Shown piece after piece: positions 16,058 through 24,465 of a stretch of DNA of 64,000 bases. Position 1 is the first letter of the stretch, and each line of letters starts with the position of its first letter. The stretch is from the NCBI RefSeq assembly GCF_027214005.1, contig NZ_JAPWGY010000001.1, positions 496,001 to 560,000 on the forward strand. Direction: 5' to 3'. A model generated the notes under the pieces. The model was not told where the DNA came from. It saw only the letters and a list, made by a program, of their open reading frames with translations, and did not search any database. The position numbers and the translations under genes are program-made. The stretch comes from Kiloniella laminariae (GTDB taxonomy: Bacteria > Pseudomonadota > Alphaproteobacteria > Kiloniellales > Kiloniellaceae).

Positions 16058-18919
16058 TTAATCATCAAGAGCTAAGGCCATAGCAACAGGCCCTTTTATC
16101 TGCATTTCTATTTCCACTAACACCTTCTTTCCCTCTTCTAGTTCAGTTAAGCCATAAGAATTAAGAGTTCTTCTTGGAATTAAGATATCCCTACTGCCGT
16201 CATGAGGTTTTAAAAAACCATATCCTTTATTTGAGTCATAGAAAATTACGGTGGCAGTTTTTAAGTTTTCTTCATCTTCATTTGTCGCTTCTTCACTGAT
16301 GTTGACTCCATCTACCTGTTCGATATCTATAACTTGGAGGCCACGATCAGATTGCGATAAACCACAAACAATCTTTTGATTGGTAGTAAGGGTATTTAAA
16401 CCAAAGTGTTCAAGTACGGTAAGACTTAAAAAAGCATCCTGATGTTTCTGATCGATTTTAACGAAACCATACCCTTCTTTAGGGTTGAACCATTTTACGG
16501 TTCCGTTAACTCCTGACTCCCGACGTTCAGCTTGGAGTTCATCAACAAGAGAGCGCTGGTTCTTATAATTTTCATTACTAGCAGGAATTTTAATGAAAAT
16601 TGCATCTTGTTTAATACAATATTCTTTGAAATTCACTCGTATTTCTTCAATATGCTTTTTTTCCTCATTAAACTTCTTGAGTGTACTGGCAAGCTCGTGA
16701 TTTCTAATTCCAGTAGTTAAAGCCATTTGAGAAAAATAAGTCTTATCGTGTAAGGCTAATTCGATATGCATTTCTCCGCTATTAGTAATGCTAACGAGAT
16801 GGCCGTTTGTTGCGATATTATCTGTTGGATCATAAGGTTCTACAAGCCGTGTATCTAAGAGCATTTGAATGCTTGAGCGGGTTAGATGAGAAGATACCCC
16901 CATTGCGACGAAGTATTGCTCAATCTCACCGCAGCTTAAAAAACTCTCAAGGGGATTGTGAACACTCCTTTGTTTATCCAATAAGAGAATTAAAATACGT
17001 AATCTTAATAAAGGTGATCCAATGTTTTTAGGGTTGATTGAGAACAAATTCGATACAAATTCGCTTTGCTCTTGCCTGAAAAAACGATATTGGCCATTAA
17101 CAAGTGCTAGTGAGAGGTTTTTAGTTGTAATACGCAGGACATCATTTGAGATATAATTTTTAATAAGATCATCTATTCCAATAAATGGTGATGTCATTAA
17201 GCGCTTAGAAAGTTGTAGAGATCGCCTTATATCGAAATTTGCGAGATAACCTATTCTTCTAGCTAGAAACTCATTATTTAAAAATACTTCCTCTAAGGAA
17301 GATGCAAAGGCTTTCAGGTTTTCGAGTTTGACTGTTATTCCGTTTGGTAAAGTGTAGTGACCTTTAGTCTGATCCGCATCATCAGCCTCAGCAGCAATGT
17401 ATTTTATTCGCTTTTCGAGTACTTCCTTTGTCGAAGGTACTGGTAGGAAAAATGATTTTGCTTGATATGATTGTAGCGGCCCTGATTTAGATAATTGCCA
17501 AACTGTTTGGTCTGTTATTGGTACAATTAGGAAACAAGTTTTTACTCGCTCATATATAGCATTGGTATACTGGAACACGGCCTGTTGAATCTGCCCAGAA
17601 AATTGATCGGTGTTATCGAATACGATACAAGGGAGCATGTGTCTGGAACGAACCACATTATTTAATTGGCACATACTATATTCATGTGGGTTTGTGTCCA
17701 TGAGGTCCTGCAAATATTCTCCGAACTTGATTTTAAAAGCTGAAAGGTCTTTTTCATAAAGGTGTTTATGCGCTCCCACGCTCCATCGTTGGTAAGTAGA
17801 ATGGAATATGCCCTGAAGCTCTTCGTAGGTGGGGGCATTGTCGGCATATAATTGTGTTTCAATTTTCTGTACTAGAGAGCGGTCTAACCAATTAATTAGA
17901 TTGTTTTGATCACCACCGAATTCGGCCAAGTCGAGCTTGAGAAATAGGCATTTTTCTCTCACTGTTTTTTCTAGAGACATTTCGAAAAAACGATCCACGA
18001 ATGTGGATTTACCAGATCCTTTGTTCCCGATTAGCAGAACTTTTTCGCCACGATTGGTTCGGGTGGCTTTTTCTATTTCCGTGGCAAGTTGGCTTCCTGC
18101 TGAGGTTTGCATTGGTTGAATTTGTGACAAGACTTCAGAAGTTATCCGAGCAAGAACCTTTTCCGCATGTTGGCTTTCTTTGCTCTCAACAAAACAACGT
18201 TTGAGCAATTCTTTATCATTGTCACCTGATATTGTTGAAAAAAAAGAGTCAAAAACATCTTCCAAATCTCTTGCGTGTTCTGATTTTTGAATTACAGCTG
18301 AAGCAGTTGCACCATACGCAAAATGCAACTCTTCTACTGGAGATAAAGTGAAACCTTCTTTTTCATTAAGAATTGCGTGATAAACTCGGTTAACTAGGTG
18401 TTCACGACCAAGAAATTCATAAAAAGTTTGGAAGTTTTCACTGATAACGTCTAATGAATTAAAGACAGCAGCCTTGCCTTCAGATGGTTTCTTTCCATCA
18501 GTTCGAGTAGCCCTAAAAAATATCCATGTAGTACCATTTGTGACTACTGAAAAATCTATTCCTTCGTCGATGCAATATTTTGTGGCCTGCTTTATGCCAG
18601 GCTTTGCATTCTTAAGACCAGGACCGTCTAGTTTTAAAAAGCTTAATGTAGATGATTGTGAGGATGTAAGTTCTTCAGACGTTCGCTTCGCTTCGACAAT
18701 AGCACGAGTCTTTCCTGAGCTATGAATTAAGTAATCAGAATAACCATTCCTATTGGGCTTTTCGGTCTGAATTTCTTTGAAATCCCAGCCAAGAACTTCA
18801 GTCAAAACTCTGTTGATCAATCGAAAGCGAACATCTTCTTCAGTTACCGTCGAACTTGCGGTTTCACTAAACTCTAGTTTTATAGTTTCAAAATGTTCAG
18901 ATGCTTGATCTAAGTTCAT
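16058..18919 (-). CDS. HsdR-N-like nuclease / P-loop NTPase / winged helix / tandem cold-shock-domain protein
   Basis: 953 aa. Residues 1-185 resemble the type I restriction HsdR N-terminal nuclease: E28/E29 in the leading helix, then a PD-(D/E)xK core with D62 (GYSDYLI), E76 and K78 (IVEAKR), and Q111 in the KQATKYC helix. A P-loop NTPase follows: Walker A GNKGSGKST (298-306), Walker B CIVFDNTD (431-438) and an LIVPITDQ sensor-like strand (about 464-471). It resembles STAND/KAP-type ATPases. About 632-698 looks like a winged helix, then a charged helix (740-770). Two cold-shock/OB domains close the protein: 804-868 with GTVKWFNPKEGYGFVKI and 886-951 with KGYGFLKP. RBS AAGGA. Standalone, AT-rich and outside any R-M operon: no methylase or specificity subunit nearby. 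Inferred: a nucleic-acid-sensing NTPase with a DNase effector, probably antiphage. The exact combination is not one I can name. Confidence 0.85.
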   Translation of the reverse strand: MNLDQASEHFETIKLEFSETASSTVTEEDVRFRLINRVLTEVLGWDFKEIQTEKPNRNGYSDYLIHSSGKTRAIVEAKRTSEELTSSQSSTLSFLKLDGPGLKNAKPGIKQATKYCIDEGIDFSVVTNGTTWIFFRATRTDGKKPSEGKAAVFNSLDVISENFQTFYEFLGREHLVNRVYHAILNEKEGFTLSPVEELHFAYGATASAVIQKSEHARDLEDVFDSFFSTISGDNDKELLKRCFVESKESQHAEKVLARITSEVLSQIQPMQTSAGSQLATEIEKATRTNRGEKVLLIGNKGSGKSTFVDRFFEMSLEKTVREKCLFLKLDLAEFGGDQNNLINWLDRSLVQKIETQLYADNAPTYEELQGIFHSTYQRWSVGAHKHLYEKDLSAFKIKFGEYLQDLMDTNPHEYSMCQLNNVVRSRHMLPCIVFDNTDQFSGQIQQAVFQYTNAIYERVKTCFLIVPITDQTVWQLSKSGPLQSYQAKSFFLPVPSTKEVLEKRIKYIAAEADDADQTKGHYTLPNGITVKLENLKAFASSLEEVFLNNEFLARRIGYLANFDIRRSLQLSKRLMTSPFIGIDDLIKNYISNDVLRITTKNLSLALVNGQYRFFRQEQSEFVSNLFSINPKNIGSPLLRLRILILLLDKQRSVHNPLESFLSCGEIEQYFVAMGVSSHLTRSSIQMLLDTRLVEPYDPTDNIATNGHLVSITNSGEMHIELALHDKTYFSQMALTTGIRNHELASTLKKFNEEKKHIEEIRVNFKEYCIKQDAIFIKIPASNENYKNQRSLVDELQAERRESGVNGTVKWFNPKEGYGFVKIDQKHQDAFLSLTVLEHFGLNTLTTNQKIVCGLSQSDRGLQVIDIEQVDGVNISEEATNEDEENLKTATVIFYDSNKGYGFLKPHDGSRDILIPRRTLNSYGLTELEEGKKVLVEIEMQIKGPVAMALALDD

Positions 18920-19195
18920 AGAGTAGGTCCTTGGGTAGACACTGATTATGCTTCTAAATTCAGCTTGTCATAAGTCCCCTCGACTTAATAATTTGCATTA
19001 TTCTCAGTGTACAAAAAGCAATGCATTTCTATGGGTTTTCCGAAACAGAGCTTTCGGGCGAAAGCAAAAGAGGTTTCGCAGTATGGTACACTTCTACCTA
19101 CAGCTGAAGATCCGCTGGGATAGCGTAGATGTTACAACTTTAAGTATACTTATTTTGTTTTGTAAATAATTTTCTGCTTGTGGAGCGTTCCATTT
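18920..19195. other. AT-rich upstream region of the nuclease gene
   Basis: It holds the promoter for the 953-aa gene and a small perfect palindrome GCTTTCGGGCGAAAGC near 19049-19064. No gene is supported. Confidence 0.4.
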
Positions 19196-19503
19196 CTCCC
19201 TCTTGCCATCACTCTCGCGAAAAGATAATTTTAACGGGTATGAAACAGGCGCTGAGCGCGGCAGGCTGGCAAGCCGTTCTTGCCGTTAGGATCTTCCTGC
19301 GCCACTTCAGCGAGCTGGGACCAGTGGCGCCAGAACGCCATCCTTACCGGTCAGGTCCGGGCCATTTTGCCGGGCGGAAGGTGCTTTTTCAAAATCAAAT
19401 GTTTCAGACGTGCGCCAGTCCTGTTTTTACCTGTTTGCGGAAATCACATAGAACTTCTGACAGTCTCATCGGAAGATTAGCAATTGCGGTTCATCGTCTG
19501 TTT
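19196..19503. repeat. Dispersed repeat, copy 1 (about 308 bp)
   Basis: It runs from CTCCCTCTTGCCA to CGTCTGTTT and matches 20828-21136 over its whole length with scattered substitutions. On the minus strand both copies keep two short frames: 21 aa starting MRLSEVLCDFRKQVK (19404-19469) and 36 aa containing SQLAEVAQEDPN and KNGLPACRAQ (19231-19341). These could be mini-proteins or remnants of one frameshifted ORF. No transposase or terminal inverted repeats. Confidence 0.85.
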
Positions 19504-19562
19504 AATATACTCTTTAAGAAGGTAGAGTTTCATAATTTCAGCAATAATTTGAAAAGCATCCT

Positions 19563-19898
19563 ATGAAAATAAGTAACGAAGAATACGTCGAGAAGAAGAG
19601 GCAGCGCGCAGCAGAAGTGGCTCGTGGCATGATTGATGGCTCAGTGCATTACCTAGAAGGTGCAATTGAATTATCAGCGCTCAGATTCGAAGTTGGTCTT
19701 TCTGAAGATGATAAGGACTTTTTAGCTTTTACCATTGTTTCTTCTGAAGTCGATAATCTTCCTATAGGTGCTCCTAGGCAATATTGGTCTCAAGAAGCAC
19801 TAGATCGACATGAACCTGAAGTCCAAAAATCTATTATATGGGCAAAAAAAGTATCTTTTACCGAGTGTAAATCAATTGTTCGCCGGTTTAATCCTTAA
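19563..19898 (+). CDS. Small conserved-looking cytosolic protein, possibly immunity-like
   Basis: 111 aa, acidic and soluble, with no signal or TM segment. It contains a helical start (KKRQRAAEVARGMIDGSVHY), an EGAIELSALRFEVGLSEDD segment and a VSSEVDNLPIG...YWSQEAL core. The pattern recalls small proteins of unknown function that accompany toxins or islands, but I cannot name the family. Low GC like its surroundings. It follows repeat copy 1 by 60 bp. The start is the only ATG and RBS support is weak. Confidence 0.62.
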   Translation: MKISNEEYVEKKRQRAAEVARGMIDGSVHYLEGAIELSALRFEVGLSEDDKDFLAFTIVSSEVDNLPIGAPRQYWSQEALDRHEPEVQKSIIWAKKVSFTECKSIVRRFNP

Positions 19899-19991
19899 CA
19901 ATTAAATGTAGCCACTTGGGGCGGTTCCAATCGCTTAGTGCCATAAGTGGACCTCTAGAACCAGCCAGGACTTATTTGCCAAATTAAAGCC

Positions 19992-20582
19992 TTACTGGCT
20001 TGATGTATAATTAAGAAGAAACATAGTTAAAGGCCATAGAACCAGCAAAGAGTACGTGATTAAGTTTGCATTACGTACTTTAACTTTAAGCTCGTTTGAC
20101 GATCGTTCAGGCAACAGTTTTTTCGATACAAAGTATTCGGACCACCAAGATACAAAAAAGAAGGGAACCATAAGAACCATCCCTGCTGCTGGTATCATCC
20201 AATCAAGATCTTTCCCGTGTGGTATAAGCCATGGTGCCTGCCAGGTTACTGACAGGATTTTTCCTAACGTAGTATCAATTCTGTAAGCCGAACTACCGCC
20301 AGTTAGCAGTTGAAGCAAAACCAGAACAAACCATGTAAGAGGGATGCCTACTATGGTTGAGATTAAATTAGAGATACTCACGGTTTTTGCAGATCGAAAT
20401 ATGGGCAGGGCCATACTTTTTGAAAGGTAGAGCGCTTCGATGAGGATGATCGGTAACAAGGAAATTGCAAATGCAGGTATTGCCAAAATCAACATGGGGA
20501 TACCAGCATTCGCATAAGCGTGACCCGGCACAATAAGCAGCAACAGTATTACCAAAATATTTTTGTAATTTAGATGACGCAT
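19992..20582 (-). CDS. Integral membrane protein of unknown function
   Basis: 196 aa. An N-terminal hydrophobic segment with a possible cleavage site (VPGHAYA), then about four TM helices (30-55, 72-92, 128-150 and 172-190) and a basic loop (SKKLLPERSSNELKVKVR). No family recognised. Flanked by the two long copies of the dispersed repeat in the AT-rich block. Confidence 0.65.
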   Translation of the reverse strand: MRHLNYKNILVILLLLIVPGHAYANAGIPMLILAIPAFAISLLPIILIEALYLSKSMALPIFRSAKTVSISNLISTIVGIPLTWFVLVLLQLLTGGSSAYRIDTTLGKILSVTWQAPWLIPHGKDLDWMIPAAGMVLMVPFFFVSWWSEYFVSKKLLPERSSNELKVKVRNANLITYSLLVLWPLTMFLLNYTSSQ

Positions 20583-20827
20583 CTATTTTCTCATGAATTT
20601 TTGCAAAGAATTAGCCCGCTCTTTGTTCTCTATATATTGTGAAACACTCAATGTCCGCTTTGGGTCGAGAGCGGGCGACTGCCATTTTCACGCTGTTCTA
20701 TTTCTACTGGTAACGAGAATTTCTGTTAAAGCGCCATTGAACCACAACCTTAGATAAAACTTTTTCAATTTGTAAATTCTTTTCGATCTTGGTTCATTAA
20801 AGCCCCTTCCTCTCGCCCGAACGCACT
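20583..20827. other. Spacer between membrane gene and repeat copy 2
   Basis: Short non-coding stretch. With repeat copy 2 and the 75 bp after it, it makes a 629-bp gene-free interval. Nothing beyond the repeat is seen. Confidence 0.4.
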
Positions 20828-21136
20828 CTCCCTCTTGCCAGCGCTCTGGCGAAAAGATAATTTTAACGGGTATGAAACGGATGCTGAGCGCGGCAGGCTG
20901 GCAAGCCGTTCTTGCAGTTGGGATCTTCTTGCGCCACTTCAGCGAGCTGTGACCCGTGGTGCCTGAACGTCATTCTTATCGGTCAGGTCCGGGCCATTTT
21001 GTCGGACGGGAAGAGCTTTCTCAAAATCAAATGTTTCAGACATGCGCCAGTCCTGTTTTTACCTGTTTGCGGAAATCACACAGAACTTCTGACAGTCTCA
21101 TCGGAAGGTGAACAATTGCAGTTTATGGTCTGTTTT
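20828..21136. repeat. Dispersed repeat, copy 2 (about 309 bp)
   Basis: Direct-orientation homologue of 19196-19503. The 21-aa minus-strand frame (21036-21101) is the same at amino-acid level as in copy 1. The 36-aa frame (20863-20973) is kept with several substitutions. In the plus direction the longer frame of copy 1 is stopped here (GAGCTGTGA), so the plus frame is not conserved. Confidence 0.85.
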
Positions 21137-21211
21137 GGCGTAAACCCCAAATCCAAGTCCCCAGCGCCAGGTCTATAGCGGGTAACAATCTTCTGGGGTC
21201 TCATGAATTCT

Positions 21212-21805
21212 TCAGGAATTATCTTTGTGCGATATCGACGCGAGTAAAAGGAGAGCCTGCTGCGCAATCGCGTTCTTCTCGGAATCGCTTTGTGAAATGA
21301 TGCCGTAAATTGAAAGGCCGCTATCGATCACAGATAACAGGTTTGCAAGTGCGTCTATATCTCGATCAGGCGGCAATTGACCATATTCTTTGGCAGCACA
21401 GAGGTTTTTGTGAAACAGGTTCTTTGCTTCCAAAAAAACCTCGTGGGCGGCAGAAAAGGCTTCATTTGTTACAACATTCTGCTCAACAATTGTTTTGACC
21501 ATAAAACAGCCGCTGTATTCGTCCCCAAAGCTCATTTCCTCGAAGTATGTTCTGATATTGTCAAGACCATGGGGCTTTGCATCCAGGGTTTTGCGATAGG
21601 TTTCCTGCGCCCATTTCAGATACAAATCCAGAGCCGCCCGGAAAAGCCCTTCCTTGCCGCCAAACTCGGCATACAAGCCGAAACGGTTCAGCCCGGTAAC
21701 TTTCACGAGCTCTGAGAGATGAGTCCCCTCGTAACCCTTTGCCCAGAATAGCTCCATAGCCTTCTCCAGGACCAGATCCCGATCGTAGCTTTTGTGTCTG
21801 CCCAT
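21212..21805 (-). CDS. TetR-family transcriptional repressor
   Basis: 197 aa. The N-terminal TetR HTH is at residues 8-55 (VLEKAMELFWAKGYEGTHLSELVKVTGLNRFGLYAEF). The C-terminal helical domain is effector-binding, of TetR_C type. Divergent from the duplicated alpha-beta-barrel gene at 22173. The shared spacer holds three copies of a CGTTC(A/T)GAAAATAT-like motif, so it is likely to repress both promoters. Effector unknown. Confidence 0.9.
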   Translation of the reverse strand: MGRHKSYDRDLVLEKAMELFWAKGYEGTHLSELVKVTGLNRFGLYAEFGGKEGLFRAALDLYLKWAQETYRKTLDAKPHGLDNIRTYFEEMSFGDEYSGCFMVKTIVEQNVVTNEAFSAAHEVFLEAKNLFHKNLCAAKEYGQLPPDRDIDALANLLSVIDSGLSIYGIISQSDSEKNAIAQQALLLLASISHKDNS

Positions 21806-21854
21806 CTAATAATTCTCACCATTGCGCCGCGGGTAGGTAATTTCTCTCGCCCTT

Positions 21855-21868
21855 CGTTCAGAAAATAT
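21855..21868. promoter_or_regulatory. TetR operator candidate 1
   Basis: CGTTCAGAAAATAT, just upstream of the tetR start. It shares the partly palindromic TTCwGAA core with two further sites near the divergent gene. Confidence 0.5.
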
Positions 21869-22094
21869 CGCCCAGCAAATAATCCAGCATATAACATGGT
21901 ATGGGGTGTCAAGCCATGGCTGTCATAAATTGCGACAAGCCAGGTATCTGAGGGCGTATGTTCTGAATCTGATGGTTTCATCGCCTGTAGTAACCAGTCC
22001 TGTTTTTTTCGAAGAACACCCGCCTTTTCGGCTCTGTAAGCATTACCCCGGTCATAGGAGTGTCACGGGTAGGTACGCAATATAAATAACCTAT

Positions 22095-22107
22095 CGTTCA
22101 GAAATAT
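22095..22107. promoter_or_regulatory. TetR operator candidate 2
   Basis: CGTTCAGAAATAT. The flanking TATC...ATTGACCAGC also parallels site 1 (ATCGCCCAGC), suggesting a duplicated regulatory block. Confidence 0.5.
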
Positions 22108-22148
22108 ATTGACCAGCTAAATGTGGGCGTTATATTTTTATCACGTAT

Positions 22149-22161
22149 CGTTCTGAAATAT
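22149..22161. promoter_or_regulatory. TetR operator candidate 3, next to the RBS
   Basis: CGTTCTGAAATAT ends directly before GGAGA, the ribosome-binding site of the gene at 22173. Repressor bound here would sit over the transcript start region. Confidence 0.5.
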
Positions 22162-22172
22162 GGAGAGCTCTG

Positions 22173-22907
22173 ATGTCCCGCAAGCACATCGCATCTGCGA
22201 CTGTTACACACTCACTCTCGAACCAAGCTGTTCTTGCTGAAGACAGCATGATTCTCGAAATAGCCTGGTTCAAACTGTTGCCGGGGGTCGAAGAAGCCAG
22301 GTTTGTTGAGGGGGCACAGCATGTCCAGGATCACTTCCTGCGGCGTTTCAGTGGCCGTATATATCGGGAACTACTCAGATCGGATGATGATGACCAATGG
22401 ATTGATTCGATCCACTGGCGGTCAGTTGGGGACTTTGAAAAGGCAGCTGCGGAGATCCTGACCGATCCTGATGGGGCGGCGATTATGAGCCTGATAGATC
22501 CGTCAACTATCGTCTGGTTCCATGCTGACCGGAAAAGACACTGGAAAACCGCCAGCATTCCTCAAGGCAGCGGCTATACCGAGATCCAGTTTTTCAGGCT
22601 TGTCGCACCCGGATCAGAAATTGAGTATCTCGTTCCGACGACGGATGAAGAATTCCTTGCAGCAGCGGAGGCAATTCAACAGCAGATGGCGAACCAGCCC
22701 GGTTTCTCCGATCGCGAGATTTTCCGCACCACCGATGGCTGGTGGTTGGACCTTATTCATTGGCAATCAAAAGAAGCGGCTGAATCAGCAATGGCTAAAG
22801 TTATGACTGAGGTGACAAACCCGGAGTCAGTTGTAACGAGCTTTGTAAGCAAGATAGACCCAAAGAGCCGCAAGAGTTTTAAAATGAACCAGGGTCGAGT
22901 GTGGTGA
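22173..22907 (+). CDS. Two-domain dimeric alpha-beta-barrel (antibiotic biosynthesis monooxygenase-like) protein
   Basis: 244 aa made of two related halves (about 27-120 and 133-235). Each has the EhxxFxhhPG...F, FxxRxhxRx...DxIHWxS pattern of ferredoxin-like ABM/DABB folds (IDSIHWRS and LDLIHWQS). It is probably a small cofactor-free oxygenase or a ligand-binding protein. Substrate unknown. RBS GGAGA 7 nt from ATG. ATG at residue 27 is an alternative domain start. Likely the target of the divergent TetR. Confidence 0.75.
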   Translation: MSRKHIASATVTHSLSNQAVLAEDSMILEIAWFKLLPGVEEARFVEGAQHVQDHFLRRFSGRIYRELLRSDDDDQWIDSIHWRSVGDFEKAAAEILTDPDGAAIMSLIDPSTIVWFHADRKRHWKTASIPQGSGYTEIQFFRLVAPGSEIEYLVPTTDEEFLAAAEAIQQQMANQPGFSDREIFRTTDGWWLDLIHWQSKEAAESAMAKVMTEVTNPESVVTSFVSKIDPKSRKSFKMNQGRVW

Positions 22908-22917
22908 TGCCAGCCAA

Positions 22918-22990
22918 CTCCCTCTTGCCAACAGTCCATCAAAAAGATAATTTTAACGGGTATGAAACGGGCGCTGAGCGCGGCAGGCTG
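22918..22990. repeat. Dispersed repeat, copy 3 (73-bp partial)
   Basis: It matches the first 70 or so bases of copies 1 and 2 (CTCCCTCTTGCCA to GCGCGGCAGGCTG) in the same orientation, then diverges abruptly. It lies between the ABM-like gene and tryptophanase. Confidence 0.85.
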
Positions 22991-23100
22991 ATGAGCAGCA
23001 GGCAACCGCGGCGCTTCTGCCCCGATTGAGTACCTGGCTGATTCCCTGATTTTTGCTTCGGGGGCGGTCGCTTGAAAGGGGCGTTAGCGGAGACCCCTTT

Positions 23101-24465
23101 ATGAAAACAATAATCGAACCCTTTCGTATCAAATCTGTCGAACCCATTCGCATGACCACGCCGGAAGAACGGCGCGATCTGTTGCGTGCGGCGGATTACA
23201 ATCTGTTCAAACTGCATTCCGATGATGTGCTGATTGACCTGCTGACCGACAGCGGGACCTCGGCCATGTCGGCGCGTCAGTGGTCGGCGATCCTGTCTGG
23301 GGATGAAAGCTATGCCGGATCACCCTCGTTCTTTCGTTTCGAGGCCGCCATCCGCGATCTGATGGATTTCAAACACATCATCCCGACCCATCAGGGCCGC
23401 GCCGCCGAAGCCATTCTTTTTTCCATTCTCGGCGGCAAGGGCAAGTTCATTCCCTCCAACACCCACTTTGATACCACCCGCGGCAACATTGAAACCACGG
23501 GGGCGCGGGCCGATGATCTGGTGATTGCCGAGGGCAAAAACCCGTCACTGGTCCACCCCTTCAAGGGCAATATGGATCTTGCAAAGCTGGAGGCCTATCT
23601 GGAACAACACGGCGATGCCGTGCCCTGTGTGATGCTGACCATCACCAACAATGCCGGGGGCGGGCAGCCGGTATCGCTGGCCAATATCCGGGCCACGGCT
23701 GAAATCGCCCGCCGCTATGGGCGGCCCTTTATCATCGACGGCTGTCGCTTTGCCGAAAACGCCTGGTTTATCCAGCAGCGCGAGGAAGGCCAGAAGGGGC
23801 GGGCGATCAAGGATATTGTCCGCGACTGTTTTGCCGATGCCGATGGCATGACCATGTCGGCGAAAAAGGATGCCTTTGCCAATATCGGTGGCTGGCTGGC
23901 GCTCAATGACGATGAGCTGGCCGACAAGGCGCGGACACGGCTGATCATGACCGAAGGTTTCCCGACCTATGGCGGGCTGGCCGGGCGCGATCTTGACGCC
24001 ATTGCCCAGGGTCTGAGCGAGATCGTGGACGAGGACTATCTGCGTTATCGCATCCGCACCAACGAATATATCACCGAACGTCTTGATGCCATGGGGGTTC
24101 CCGTGGTCAAGCCCGCGGGTGGTCATGCGGTTTTTGTCGATGCCCGCGCCTGGCTGCCGCATATCGCGCCGCTGCAGTACCCCGGTCAGGCGGTGGCCTG
24201 CAAGCTCTATGAGCTCGGCGGTATTCGCGGCTGTGAAATCGGCACGGTGATGTTCGGGCGTGCGCCGGATGGCACCGAGGCCCCGGCCTCGATGGATCTG
24301 GTGCGTCTGGCCATGCCGCGGCGGGTCTATACCCAGTCCCACGCGGATTATATTGTCGAGGTGTTCGAGGAACTGACGGCGATGAAAGACAGCCTGCGCG
24401 GATATCGTATTACCGAACAGCCGCCCGCGCTGCGCCACTTCACGGCGAAGTTTGCGCCCCTGTAA
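23101..24465 (+). CDS. tnaA: Tryptophanase (L-tryptophan indole-lyase)
   Basis: 454 aa PLP beta-eliminating lyase. Conserved DLLTDSGT (46-53), THQGR (96-100), ITNNAGGGQPVSLAN, DGCRFAENAWFI and the PLP lysine in MSAKKDA (K256). The C-terminal GCEIGTVMFGR and RLAMPRRVYTQSHADYIVEVF match the tryptophanase form. Tyrosine phenol-lyase has a substrate-binding Arg in the equivalent segment. It would degrade tryptophan to indole, pyruvate and ammonia. The start at 23101 (GGAG upstream) is preferred over an in-frame start at 23053. No tnaC-like leader or tnaB permease is adjacent. GC-rich, unlike the block just upstream. Confidence 0.88.
   Translation: MKTIIEPFRIKSVEPIRMTTPEERRDLLRAADYNLFKLHSDDVLIDLLTDSGTSAMSARQWSAILSGDESYAGSPSFFRFEAAIRDLMDFKHIIPTHQGRAAEAILFSILGGKGKFIPSNTHFDTTRGNIETTGARADDLVIAEGKNPSLVHPFKGNMDLAKLEAYLEQHGDAVPCVMLTITNNAGGGQPVSLANIRATAEIARRYGRPFIIDGCRFAENAWFIQQREEGQKGRAIKDIVRDCFADADGMTMSAKKDAFANIGGWLALNDDELADKARTRLIMTEGFPTYGGLAGRDLDAIAQGLSEIVDEDYLRYRIRTNEYITERLDAMGVPVVKPAGGHAVFVDARAWLPHIAPLQYPGQAVACKLYELGGIRGCEIGTVMFGRAPDGTEAPASMDLVRLAMPRRVYTQSHADYIVEVFEELTAMKDSLRGYRITEQPPALRHFTAKFAPL

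Noticed and set aside
15790-16068. 92-codon minus-strand frame overlapping the 3' end of the nuclease gene
   Set aside because: Lys/Ile/Tyr-rich translation expected of AT-rich non-coding DNA, no RBS, no domain; it overlaps the end of a well-supported gene.
16058-18919. Classical type I restriction subunit HsdR
   Set aside because: Only the N-terminal nuclease resembles HsdR; there is no DEAD-box translocase pair and no hsdM or hsdS nearby, and the C-terminus is two cold-shock domains.
19180-19566. 128-codon plus-strand frame across repeat copy 1
   Set aside because: The same frame is interrupted by a stop in repeat copy 2, so it is not conserved; coding potential, if any, lies in the short minus-strand frames.
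19196-22990. Insertion sequence or composite transposon
   Set aside because: No transposase, terminal inverted repeats or target-site duplication; copies are direct repeats of unequal length.
23545-24438. 297-codon minus-strand frame inside tryptophanase
   Set aside because: Shadow of tnaA, which has its complete set of PLP motifs on the plus strand.
23101-24465. Tyrosine phenol-lyase as the identity of the PLP lyase
   Set aside because: The segment that carries the substrate-binding Arg in tyrosine phenol-lyase reads GCEIGTVMFGR, the tryptophanase form.
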